A stretch of 5,583 bases of DNA, taken from positions 1 to 5,583 of the forward strand of contig JARFRI010000150.1 of the NCBI GenBank assembly GCA_029287335.1, read 5' to 3'. Origin of the DNA: Phycisphaera sp. Its GTDB lineage: Bacteria > Planctomycetota > Phycisphaerae > Phycisphaerales > Phycisphaeraceae. This document shows, one piece after another, positions 1 through 5,583 of the stretch (positions are counted from its first letter, which is position 1; each line of letters starts with the position of its first letter). The position numbers and the translations under genes are program-made. The notes beneath the pieces were generated by a model. That model was not told the origin of the DNA. It made no database searches and saw only the letters and a program-made list of their open reading frames with translations.

Positions 1-1262
1 GAGGAGGAGCGGATCACGCTGCCTGCTGCGAGTGTTTTCGCGTCAATATTGTCCATCCGGTCATAGGTGCCCGGCTCGTGCAGCGACAGCGAAAGATCGG
101 TGTCCATGCGGTGGTTGCGGAGTTCCGCGCAGATCAGCAACTTTTCGGAGACCGGGAAATCCTCTCGTTGATACCTGCCGGGGGCAAAGGCGGACCATTG
201 CAGATCGCCCTGCATGCGGGTGATCCCCGCGTCCGCTGCAGCGTCAGGGCTCGTGTCGAATCCGTTGCTCGTGATCGCGGCGAAGCGTTGCGGGGCTGGT
301 TCGATCGCGACACGTCCAGGCACGCCCAACTCGGCGCGGATGGCCATGCCTTTCGTCAGCAACGCCTGATGCTTTTGAGCGCCGCCTGTCGACGCTCGGG
401 CCGCTTGAACCTCGCCCTCAAAGACATGCACTTCGGTGGCATTGACCCCGGAAGCATCAACGCCGAAACGCGTACCCAGGTCGGTGACGTCCATGTGCGG
501 GGTGCGGACAAGGAAGCCTTTGGAGGACTCGGTCTCACAGATACCCACGAGCCTGCCGGTGTGCAGGCGCAGCGCGTTGTCGCTGTCGATGAGTTCGATC
601 GTGGCGGGTGCTTCGAGGATGGCGATCGCGCCGTCGTTAGTCATGATCTCGGCGAAGCCCTTGGTGAGGGTGAGGCGTTGGCCGGGGTGGAGGTCATGGC
701 CCGGGTGACGGTCCCATACCGCGTCGTACTCGGCGGCCAAGGTGGCGACGACGGGCCGGGGTGATGGGTTGGGCGTGTTCGGTAGCAAGGGGTCTGCCGT
801 GCCTTGGTCGGCCAGGGGGGCGTTGGGCGTATCGTCGTCGCCAGCGAAAACAAAGAACAGTGTCGCGGCGAGGAGCAGTGCCGCGGCGACGGCGTAGATC
901 TTCATTGCGTGCTTGGAGGTGGCCGCCTTACGCAACACGTAGCCGGCGAGGGAGGCGAAATCGCGGCCGCTCATCGCGGTGTCTTCGGTCTCTTGAAATG
1001 AAGGAGGCAAAAACGCGGGGCTGTTGCGAGAGTCCAGCGCGAGGGCGGTGTCCTGTTCCGACACGGTCGTATGGACCGCATGCGAATCGATCGATTGCTG
1101 CTCGGCGTACAGCGCGTCCTCTACCAACGCATATTCTGCAAAGAGGCGGAGGTTGGCGGGGTCTTCTTTGAGCCAGGCCTCGACCGCTTGGATCGTCTCT
1201 GGCGTTGGGTCGCCCTGGAAATAGGATTCCATCAGTTCGTGGACGGCTTGGGGTACGCTCAT
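1..1262 (-). CDS. FecR-domain membrane protein, planctomycete type (C-terminus cut by window edge)
   Basis: The frame is open for 420 codons from the ATG at 1262 to the window edge, so the C-terminus is missing. Residues 1-60 form an acidic cytoplasmic N-terminus resembling those of sigma-linked FecR proteins (DPANLRLFAEYALVEDAL near 34-51). One transmembrane segment lies at about 121-140 (KIYAVAAALLLAATLFFVFA), followed by a proline-rich linker to about 170. A FecR-type domain spans about 193-285, with the motifs GFAEIMTNDGA, LEAPATIEL, DLGTRFGV (261-268) and VHVFEGEV (278-285). Residues 350-420 (LSLSLHEPGTYDRMDN, then AAGSVIRSS) resemble the region that usually follows the FecR domain in planctomycete homologues. 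The gene overlaps the sigma gene by ATGA and has GGAGG seven bases before its ATG. From family knowledge, such a protein may act as a membrane-bound partner or regulator of the adjacent sigma factor. Its ligand and any further C-terminal domain (LamG-like is common) are not visible. Topology with the FecR domain outside the cytoplasm is inferred. Confidence 0.9.
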   Translation of the reverse strand, partial: MSVPQAVHELMESYFQGDPTPETIQAVEAWLKEDPANLRLFAEYALVEDALYAEQQSIDSHAVHTTVSEQDTALALDSRNSPAFLPPSFQETEDTAMSGRDFASLAGYVLRKAATSKHAMKIYAVAAALLLAATLFFVFAGDDDTPNAPLADQGTADPLLPNTPNPSPRPVVATLAAEYDAVWDRHPGHDLHPGQRLTLTKGFAEIMTNDGAIAILEAPATIELIDSDNALRLHTGRLVGICETESSKGFLVRTPHMDVTDLGTRFGVDASGVNATEVHVFEGEVQAARASTGGAQKHQALLTKGMAIRAELGVPGRVAIEPAPQRFAAITSNGFDTSPDAAADAGITRMQGDLQWSAFAPGRYQREDFPVSEKLLICAELRNHRMDTDLSLSLHEPGTYDRMDNIDAKTLAAGSVIRSS

Positions 1263-1798
1263 TGCTGTGCCTCCACGTATTGGGAGACACAATGTCGCAA
1301 GGCCTCGCGGATCCGCTGCTGCATCGAGGTGACCGCACGGGTGCTGCAGCCGACGTTCTCCGCGATCTCGTCGGCGGACATCTGTCGGGCGTAGCGTAGA
1401 TCGATCACCCGGCGGTGCCGATCGCTGAGTTTGTCCAGGCAGATGCGAAGGCCGTCGATCCGGTCGTCGTGCTCGGGCTGCATCTGGGCGAAGGTCGAGG
1501 CGAGCGAATCAACAACTTCGCTGGAGAAGAGCATCGGGCGTCGGCCACGCTCGCGATAGACATCGACGATCCGCTGGCGGGCAATGCCCACGAGCCATGC
1601 GGCGAAGGGCTTGGCCGGATCGTATTGATCAAAGTTTTCCGTGGCTTGCCGGGCGACCTCCTGGATGATGTCCTCGGCCAGGCCAGGCTCGGGGGACTGG
1701 GCACGCACAAACCCACCAAGCGTATGGTGGGCTTTACTCCACTGCTCGGCAAAGGTCAGTTGCCTCGGGTCGTCGTGTTTTGCAGGTGAATGGTCCAA
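1259..1798 (-). CDS. ECF-like RNA polymerase sigma factor (Rhodopirellula/Verrucomicrobium family)
   Basis: A 179-residue protein, full length for this family. Region 2 spans about 15-85 and includes the stretch AEDIIQEVARQAT (41-53), then AAWLVGIARQRIVDVYRER (66-84), which matches the core-binding and -10 recognition part. Region 4 spans about 118-172, with LDKLSDRHRRVIDLRY followed by a helix-turn-helix (SADEIAENVGCSTRAVTSMQ, 141-160) for -35 recognition. It would direct RNA polymerase to a specific promoter set. The start is a TTG at 1798: the frame is open back to a TGA at 1850-1852, with no ATG or GTG between. A short AGGA (1803-1806) lies only four bases before TTG, so the start is less certain than the gene. 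The gene is co-translated with the FecR-domain gene through an ATGA overlap. A degraded paralogue lies immediately upstream. Confidence 0.93.
   Translation of the reverse strand: MDHSPAKHDDPRQLTFAEQWSKAHHTLGGFVRAQSPEPGLAEDIIQEVARQATENFDQYDPAKPFAAWLVGIARQRIVDVYRERGRRPMLFSSEVVDSLASTFAQMQPEHDDRIDGLRICLDKLSDRHRRVIDLRYARQMSADEIAENVGCSTRAVTSMQQRIREALRHCVSQYVEAQQ
1270..1274 (-). promoter_or_regulatory. Ribosome binding site of the FecR-domain gene, inside the sigma gene
   Basis: On the minus strand GGAGG ends seven bases before the ATG at 1262, an ideal Shine-Dalgarno spacing. It lies inside the last codons of the sigma gene, whose TGA overlaps the ATG as ATGA. Together these fix the start of the FecR-domain protein and point to translational coupling. 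Confidence 0.8.
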
Positions 1799-1838
1799 AT
1801 TGTCCTGAAAAGCCTCTTTATCTATGAAAATAGCCGAC

Positions 1839-1862
1839 AGACGGCGGGATCAGAAAGGTTCC
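1839..1862 (-). promoter_or_regulatory. Possible ECF-type promoter of the sigma/FecR operon
   Basis: On the minus strand GGAAC (1862-1858) is followed after 15 bases by GTCT (1842-1839), about 40 bases before the TTG start. This resembles the GGAAC / GTC pattern of many ECF promoters, but the spacing is two or so bases shorter than the usual consensus. If real, it would fit autoregulation by the downstream sigma factor. The GTCT lies within a small inverted repeat, GCCG-TCTGT-CGGC (1846-1834 region), which could be an operator or chance. The promoter specificity of this sigma family is not known to me. Confidence 0.3.
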
Positions 1863-1870
1863 GTGGAATA

Positions 1871-1901
1871 AATAACGCGGCCAACTGGCTGATGTACCGC
1901 G
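1871..1901 (-). terminator. Weak terminator-like hairpin between the sigma remnant and the intact sigma gene
   Basis: On the minus strand CGCGG (1901-1897) pairs with CCGCG (1880-1876), with a smaller GCCA/TGGC dyad between them, followed by TTATTTATT. The stem is short, the loop long and the T-tract interrupted, so this may be only a fortuitous structure. Its position, just after the sigma remnant and before the possible promoter of the intact gene, is where a terminator would make sense. Confidence 0.2.
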
Positions 1902-1921
1902 CGGCGCTAAAAAATAATTAC

Positions 1922-2170
1922 TTAGCTGTAGTTATATAGGCCGAGCTTCCGGCCGTTGACCTCGTCCTGCATATAGGCATAGGCCGCTGAGAGTGTCTCG
2001 ATCGCCTCGGTCGAGAAAGCAATGTAGCTCTGGCCCGGCTTGCGCTAGGTCTCGGCCATGCGCTGCCGGGCAATGCCGGTCAGCCAGGCGATAAGCGGGC
2101 GAGCTGATTTGTAACGGGCAAACTTCGCGGTGGCCTGCTTGACGACCTCCTGAATCTGCGACCTCTCGAA
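1922..2170 (-). pseudogene. Remnant of a second ECF-like sigma factor (region 2 only, in-frame TAG)
   Basis: Read on the minus strand from 2170, this stretch translates to a segment that aligns without gaps to residues 43-121 of the intact sigma factor next door; I count 33 identities over 79 positions. Shared blocks include IQEV, QAT, AWL, GIARQR and the FSTEAIETLS / FSSEVVDSLA pair. The tyrosine of VYRER is replaced by a TAG stop (2047-2045), giving T*RKP. A second stop (TAA, 1924-1922) falls where region 4 should begin, and no region 4 can be found after it. Upstream, the frame meets TGA at 2173-2171 and the homology ends near 2165, so the N-terminus is also lost. The divergence is too great for a recent copy of the neighbour; it looks like a paralogue that has since decayed. 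A sequencing error could explain the TAG but not the loss of both ends. Confidence 0.85.
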
Positions 2171-2313
2171 TCAGTTGTTTATAGGCTGAAAGAGCAAGGC
2201 TTTCTTGGTCCGGTTCTCACGGGCGTGGGCAGCCTCTGTCTGATGACGGTTTTCAGGCGAAAGTGGTGACGATTTGGGCAAAATCTGCCTGATTGTTGGT
2301 ACGCGTGAAAGGT

Positions 2314-2391
2314 CGTAAGTGATATGAATGCAGTGGCTTACGCAAGCAATGCGGCAAGTGGAGTCAGGACTCCCCCCACCCCCCGGCTCCA
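2314..2391. repeat. Dyad-rich region ending in a C-rich tract
   Basis: Three nested symmetries are visible: CGTAAG (2314-2319) with CTTACG (2337-2342); GCTT-ACGC-AAGC (2336-2347), which shares bases with the first and so could be an alternative fold; and GGAGTC-AG-GACTCC (2360-2373). These run into two six-base C-runs (2372-2377 and 2379-2384), then GGCTCCA and five T's. The string GACTCCCCCCACC recalls the 3' T-arm and acceptor strand of tmRNA or tRNA genes, but the 5' T-stem half is missing, so this is not an intact RNA gene. The symmetries themselves are plain; any role as an attachment-site remnant or small RNA is speculation. Confidence 0.35.
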
Positions 2392-2440
2392 TTTTTGATT
2401 CTTTATACGGATCACGCTTTGAATCTGCGCATCGGCACAG

Positions 2441-2474
2441 AGATAGCCGCGATGCTACGTATCGCGGCTATTTT
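2441..2474 (+). terminator. Strong intrinsic terminator hairpin, plus strand
   Basis: A perfect 11-bp stem, ATAGCCGCGAT (2443-2453) with ATCGCGGCTAT (2461-2471), encloses a 7-base loop; wobble and A-T pairs can extend it by two or three. The right arm ends in a T and runs directly into three more, so four T's in a row on the plus strand. On the minus strand the stem is followed by CTCTG, so it would terminate poorly there. No plus-strand gene is found upstream within the window, so what it terminates is unknown. Confidence 0.65.
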
Positions 2475-2603
2475 CAATTCGCTGATGCACTAACTGAAAT
2501 CGTGTTGCGTATTACTTGTGTTATCAGGAAAGTGTTGAAACGCTGGCAAAAACCATCTTTTCTGCAGGGCGCACTCTTACGCCAGAAACGGTGTTTTTTA
2601 CAA

Positions 2604-2662
2604 GTTGCCGATTTTGTTGCCGATTAGAAAGCCAAAAGTTGCCGATTTCGATCGCATCGGCA
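2604..2662. repeat. Cluster of TTGCCGAT repeats, three direct and one inverted
   Basis: GTTGCCGATT occurs exactly at 2604-2613, 2616-2625 and 2638-2647, with start-to-start distances of 12 and 22 bases. An inverted ATCGGCA at 2656-2662 pairs with TGCCGAT of the third copy (2640-2646) across nine bases. A further GCCGATTAG at 2743-2751 repeats part of the second copy (2619-2627). Spacing near one and two helical turns would suit binding of a protein in phase, as at iterons or recombinase accessory sites, but no partner gene is visible. In one plus-strand frame two copies read as VADF/VADx, yet that frame is closed by a stop. Confidence 0.6.
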
Positions 2663-2985
2663 GTGATGCCTTTACCGCGTTGAGCACGGTGAAGATGTCG
2701 ATGCCAGACCTAGACAAGCAGGTCCCACGTCAACGACGAACCGCCGATTAGTCGCGTGATCCAGGGGGCCAAAATCTACCGCCCGCTCCAGGGGAAACGC
2801 CCAGAAAACACCATGCAATGCCATCACAACCATCGCCAGTACCGCGATGGCCAGCTGCATGCAACTGACGGTGGTTTGGCCTGTCGTTATGGATGGGCTT
2901 GTGGTGTGGGTGATGTTATCTCAGTGTTTTAGGATTGCAATACCGGCGAGTAGTGGTCAGATTTCGAGAAGGAGTGTTCATGTCA

Positions 2986-4707
2986 TCACGCTTGTGACGC
3001 AGGGGGAGCGTCTTCATCTGCGGGTAAGACCCGGTCTTGATTCGATTCGATCTCAATGACCGCTTTCGCGATGCGTCTGGCGAAGTAGTAGGTTCGACGC
3101 AGCAATTCGAGGAAGTTGATCTCAATCTGCACGGCCTCCATCCGTTCCTTCGCATCCCGTGGCAGTGCATGAGCCATGCTGGCGAAGATGCTGTCGGCGA
3201 TGCCGGAGACCTCAGCCTTTTTATGACTGACCTCTTTCGCGAGTGATTCGTCGCGGGTTTCCAGCGAGGTGAGTGCGTCGGCTAATGTGCTGGACACCAG
3301 ATCGACGAGCGGTTGGAACAGTTGCTTGGCCCCCGAATCCAGTTGGATCTGTCGGTCGATCCGTCGCAGCCCGAGCGGGGCGATGTTGAGTTCGATCGTG
3401 TCGCCCAGTGCTTCGAGTGCATTGAGGATCTCCACCAACTCTGCAAGCAGGTGGGTCTGGTCGGCCGACATCTCGTACTGCGAAAGCCCGCCGATGTAAG
3501 CGTAGATTTGAGCATAAAGATCATCGACATCATCATCCATTAAGGCAAGCTTCACTATGTCTTGCCGGCTGCCTTGGATCGCGGTGGGTACGCCTTGCCG
3601 GATCATCGGTAGGACGAGGCCACCCAAGTGGATCAGTTCAAGCCGAACACGTTCCAAGGCGATATCGGGTGTCGAGAGGAACATCGCGTCCAGGTAATGA
3701 GGTGTCGCGCGGTCCGAGATTTTGACCGCTTTGTCCGGTACGATTTTCTTTATAAGCTTCGCCATGGGAACCGTGAGCCCAATGAAAATCAGCATGTTGG
3801 CGACGTTAAAGACGGTATGTGCGTTGGCGATCTGCCGGGGTGTTTCAGCTGCCAGCCGCTCGATTGGTATTGCCACAGTGCTTTCGGGCGAGATCCATCT
3901 GACAAACGTCGCCAAGGGCCCGATCAGCCCGACCCATATGAGAACCCCCGCCACATTGAACAGCACGTGAACACCCGCAGCCTGTAACGCTTCGCGCGGT
4001 TTGCCGATGGTCGCAAGCAGGCTGGTGACACAGGTGCCGATATTCGCGCCCATGATGATGGCGATGCCGCCTTCCAAGCTAATCACCCCCTGGCCAGCCA
4101 AGACGATCACGATGCCTGTCGTCGCAGAGGAACTCTGAACCAGCGCGGTAAAGATCATGCCGACCAGGATCGCGAGCAGCGGGTTTCTCATCGTCTCCAT
4201 GAGGTCTAGGAAGGGCTGGTAGGTACGCAGCGGCCCGGTCGCCTCGCTCATAATCTGCATTCCAAAGAAGATGAAGCCCAGACCAAGCAGGATGCCGCCT
4301 GCCTTTTTTGCGCGTGGCTTGCTAACCGCAAACGTCATCGCGAAGCCGATTGCGATCATCGCGAGCGCCGCCTTGGTGACCTTGAAGGCGATGATCTGCG
4401 CGGTCACGGTCGTGCCGATGTTCGCTCCGATGATGACCGGGACGGACTGGCTCAGCGACATCAGCCCTGCCGAGATGAAGCCGACGACCAAGACGGTGGT
4501 GACAGATGAGGACTGGATCACTGCGGTGATGCCTGCGCCTGTCAAGACGCCACTGAATCGGTTTCGGGTTAGGCGAGCAAGCAGCGTGCGGAGGCCGCTG
4601 CCAGCGACGAGTTTGAGCCCATCGGTCATCAACCCCATGCCGTAAAGAAAAATCGCTAAGCCACCAATCACCTTGATCGACATGACCGTGAAGTTTGGGT
4701 CCTGCAT
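2986..4707 (-). CDS. Na+/phosphate symporter-like protein with C-terminal PhoU-like domain
   Basis: A 573-residue membrane protein of the Na/Pi cotransporter II-related family (NptA/YjbB type). Two inverted-repeat transport halves are visible, each with the family signature: QSSS at 65-68 with GANIGTT at 94-100, and QSSS at 191-194 with GANIGTC at 220-226. Hydrophobic helices fill about 8-325. From about 345 to 555 the protein is helical and charged, with the layout of a PhoU-like domain (ALERVRLELIHLGGLVLPM, then MDDDVDDLYAQIYAYIGGLS and the FLELLRRTYYFARRIAKAV stretch). Family members carry out or regulate sodium-coupled phosphate movement across the inner membrane; E. coli YjbB has been linked to phosphate export, so direction here is open. 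The ATG at 4707 has GAGGA ten bases upstream, supporting this start. It follows the beta-CASP gene by 49 bases on the same strand with no terminator between, so co-transcription is likely. The length and motifs look intact. Confidence 0.93.
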   Translation of the reverse strand: MQDPNFTVMSIKVIGGLAIFLYGMGLMTDGLKLVAGSGLRTLLARLTRNRFSGVLTGAGITAVIQSSSVTTVLVVGFISAGLMSLSQSVPVIIGANIGTTVTAQIIAFKVTKAALAMIAIGFAMTFAVSKPRAKKAGGILLGLGFIFFGMQIMSEATGPLRTYQPFLDLMETMRNPLLAILVGMIFTALVQSSSATTGIVIVLAGQGVISLEGGIAIIMGANIGTCVTSLLATIGKPREALQAAGVHVLFNVAGVLIWVGLIGPLATFVRWISPESTVAIPIERLAAETPRQIANAHTVFNVANMLIFIGLTVPMAKLIKKIVPDKAVKISDRATPHYLDAMFLSTPDIALERVRLELIHLGGLVLPMIRQGVPTAIQGSRQDIVKLALMDDDVDDLYAQIYAYIGGLSQYEMSADQTHLLAELVEILNALEALGDTIELNIAPLGLRRIDRQIQLDSGAKQLFQPLVDLVSSTLADALTSLETRDESLAKEVSHKKAEVSGIADSIFASMAHALPRDAKERMEAVQIEINFLELLRRTYYFARRIAKAVIEIESNQDRVLPADEDAPPASQA

Positions 4708-4756
4708 AGGCGTCGATTCCTCGCGTGAATCAAGAGTGTGGTGTGGCTAGGCTGAT

Positions 4757-5560
4757 TTATGACAGATCGACCGCTTCCTGATAGTCGGGTACAGACGTGC
4801 GCCAACCAAGCCGGTCCTTGATGAGTTGGCCCAAGGCGTTTGCGGCTTTTTCCTCGCCATGTGTCAAGAAGATCATGCTTGGTGTTTTTTTGATACCGCC
4901 CAGCCAATGGATCAGATCGTCTTTGTCGCCGTGGGCGCTGAGCCCGCTGATCTGTTCGATGTGTGCTCGGACCGGCCAGAAGCGCCCGTGGATCCTGACT
5001 TCTCGATCGCCATTGAGGATTTGTCGCCCAAGCGTTCCGTTGGCTTGATAGCCCACAAAGACGATCGTCGATTCTTGGCGTGTCATGTTCTGGCGGAGGT
5101 GATGCTTGATGCGCCCACCGGTACACATTCCCGAGGAGGCCAGGATGATGCGGGGCATGGACCCGTAGTTGATCGCTTTGGATTCCTCGACCTTTCGCGT
5201 GAAGTGCAGGCCAGGGAAGTGCAGTGGCGGGGTACCCTGCTCGAAGAGCTGGCGGGTCTCATCATCGAAATAACTTCGGTATTTCTTGAACACATCGGTG
5301 ACGTCGATCGCCATCGGGCTATCGAGGAAGATCTTCAGGTCGGGGATCCGGTCTTGATGCACCAGTTTGCTGAAGTGAAACATCAACTCCTGAGCACGTT
5401 CCATCGCAAAAGTTGGGATGACGACATTACCGCCGCGGCTGGCGGTCTCGCACACGATCCGCTCAAGCTCTTTGTCGACCTCCTCTTCATCGGGGTGGTG
5501 CCGATCGCCGTAGGTGGATTCGAGCACGACGTAGTCTGCTTCTGGGCATAGCACGGGGTC
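4757..5560 (-). CDS. Beta-CASP metallo-beta-lactamase RNase-like protein (5' end missing)
   Basis: About 267 codons are present, from the contig end to TAA at 4759-4757. Counting from the GTG at 5554 as residue 1, the visible motifs are VLESTYGDR (10-18; the glutamate is beta-CASP motif A), KIFLDSPMA (74-82), ILASSGMCTGGR (137-148), GYQANGTLGRQI (168-179), GLSAHGD (204-210; His is motif B) and LTHGEE (230-235; His is motif C). This is the RNA-specificity half of COG1236-type enzymes related to CPSF-73 and RNase J, which cut or trim RNA using two zinc ions. Full-length members are about 450 residues, so the metallo-beta-lactamase core with HxHxDH is lost off the contig. The GTG is not a real start: the codons before it (GAC CCC) suit the family, and the TAG before those lies in adapter sequence. 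The transporter follows 49 bases downstream. Confidence 0.93.
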   Translation of the reverse strand, partial: DPVLCPEADYVVLESTYGDRHHPDEEEVDKELERIVCETASRGGNVVIPTFAMERAQELMFHFSKLVHQDRIPDLKIFLDSPMAIDVTDVFKKYRSYFDDETRQLFEQGTPPLHFPGLHFTRKVEESKAINYGSMPRIILASSGMCTGGRIKHHLRQNMTRQESTIVFVGYQANGTLGRQILNGDREVRIHGRFWPVRAHIEQISGLSAHGDKDDLIHWLGGIKKTPSMIFLTHGEEKAANALGQLIKDRLGWRTSVPDYQEAVDLS

Positions 5561-5583
5561 TGTCTATTATACACATCTGACGC
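5560..5583 (+). other. Sequencing adapter remnant (Nextera/Tn5 mosaic end)
   Basis: The last 24 bases match the Nextera adapter read-through: mosaic end CTGTCTCTTATACACATCT followed by GACGC. The only difference is A instead of C at 5566. Such a match at the very end of a contig is almost certainly untrimmed library adapter, so genuine genomic sequence ends at about 5559. The substituted base creates the in-frame TAG (5566-5564 on the minus strand) that makes the beta-CASP gene look as though it starts inside the window. Confidence 0.93.

Larger units (their letters stand above)
2171..2985. other. Gene-poor spacer, no convincing gene
   Basis: This stretch separates the sigma block from the transporter block. 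I find no protein with recognisable motifs. A plus-strand frame at 2328-2627 runs straight through a perfect terminator stem, and a minus-strand frame at 2171-2392 is dominated by a G-tract; neither looks coding. A minus-strand frame at 2672-2860 starts with a hydrophobic run (LAIAVLAMVVMALHGVFWAF) that could be a membrane helix, but it has no ribosome binding site and an unremarkable remainder; at best it is a fragment. What the stretch does hold are the dyad and C-rich region, the hairpin terminator and the repeat cluster listed separately. It looks like decayed or accessory DNA. Confidence 0.6.

Noticed and set aside
78..764. Long plus-strand open frame of 228 codons
   Set aside because: It is antisense to the FecR-domain gene, whose minus-strand frame carries clear family motifs throughout; the plus-strand translation shows none.
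2360..2391. Possible tRNA or tmRNA 3' end
   Set aside because: As an intact RNA gene it fails: no 5' T-stem half, no cloverleaf and no tag-peptide reading frame ending in a stop are found upstream. It is kept only as a speculative remnant.
2171..2392. Minus-strand frame of 73 codons in the same frame as the sigma remnant
   Set aside because: It begins in a G-tract (MEPGGGGSP) and shows no similarity to the N-terminal part of the sigma factor, so it is unlikely to be the lost start of that gene.
2328..2627. Plus-strand frame of 99 codons in the spacer
   Set aside because: It runs through the perfect terminator stem and T-tract, lacks a ribosome binding site, and its composition shows no protein-like pattern.
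2604..2662. CRISPR array
   Set aside because: The repeats are only about 10 bases and the gaps 2 to 12 bases, far too short for CRISPR repeats and spacers, and no cas gene is present.
2672..2860. Minus-strand frame of 62 codons with a hydrophobic N-terminal run
   Set aside because: There is no ribosome binding site, the second half is not protein-like, and I recognise no family; the hydrophobic run alone is insufficient.
4826..5551. Long plus-strand open frame of 241 codons
   Set aside because: It is antisense to the beta-CASP gene, which has all expected motifs on the minus strand.

Overview
The window looks like a piece of a planctomycete genome, probably recovered from a metagenome. The main evidence is a sigma factor of the Rhodopirellula/Verrucomicrobium ECF-like family, translationally coupled to a membrane-anchored FecR-domain protein whose sequence pattern is typical of that phylum. 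The class (Phycisphaerae or Planctomycetia) cannot be settled from this sequence. All recognisable genes lie on the minus strand.

Layout, read along the minus strand from high to low coordinates. (1) 5560-5583 is not genomic: it matches the Nextera/Tn5 mosaic-end adapter plus the next five adapter bases, with one mismatch. (2) 4757-5560 is the C-terminal part of a beta-CASP metallo-beta-lactamase RNase-like protein, cut off by the contig end. (3) 2986-4707, only 49 bases further on, is a complete Na+/phosphate symporter-like protein with a C-terminal PhoU-like domain. These two probably form one transcription unit. (4) 1922-2985 is a gene-poor stretch of about 1.1 kb. It holds a strong orphan hairpin terminator on the plus strand, a cluster of TTGCCGAT repeats, a C-rich dyad region, and the remnant of a second sigma factor broken by an in-frame TAG. 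(5) 1259-1798 is the intact sigma factor with a TTG start, preceded by a possible ECF-type promoter. (6) 1-1262 is the FecR-domain protein, overlapping the sigma gene by ATGA and running off the left edge.

Functionally there are two separate modules. One is a sigma/FecR pair that probably senses or controls something at the cell envelope; the genes it controls are outside the window. The other is an RNA-processing enzyme beside an anion transporter. The dead sigma paralogue next to the live one, inside a repeat-bearing spacer, suggests past tandem duplication or gene exchange followed by decay. I do not see a clearly new biological system. The most useful observations are the sigma pseudogene, the adapter artefact that fakes a gene start, and the unexplained repeats in the spacer.
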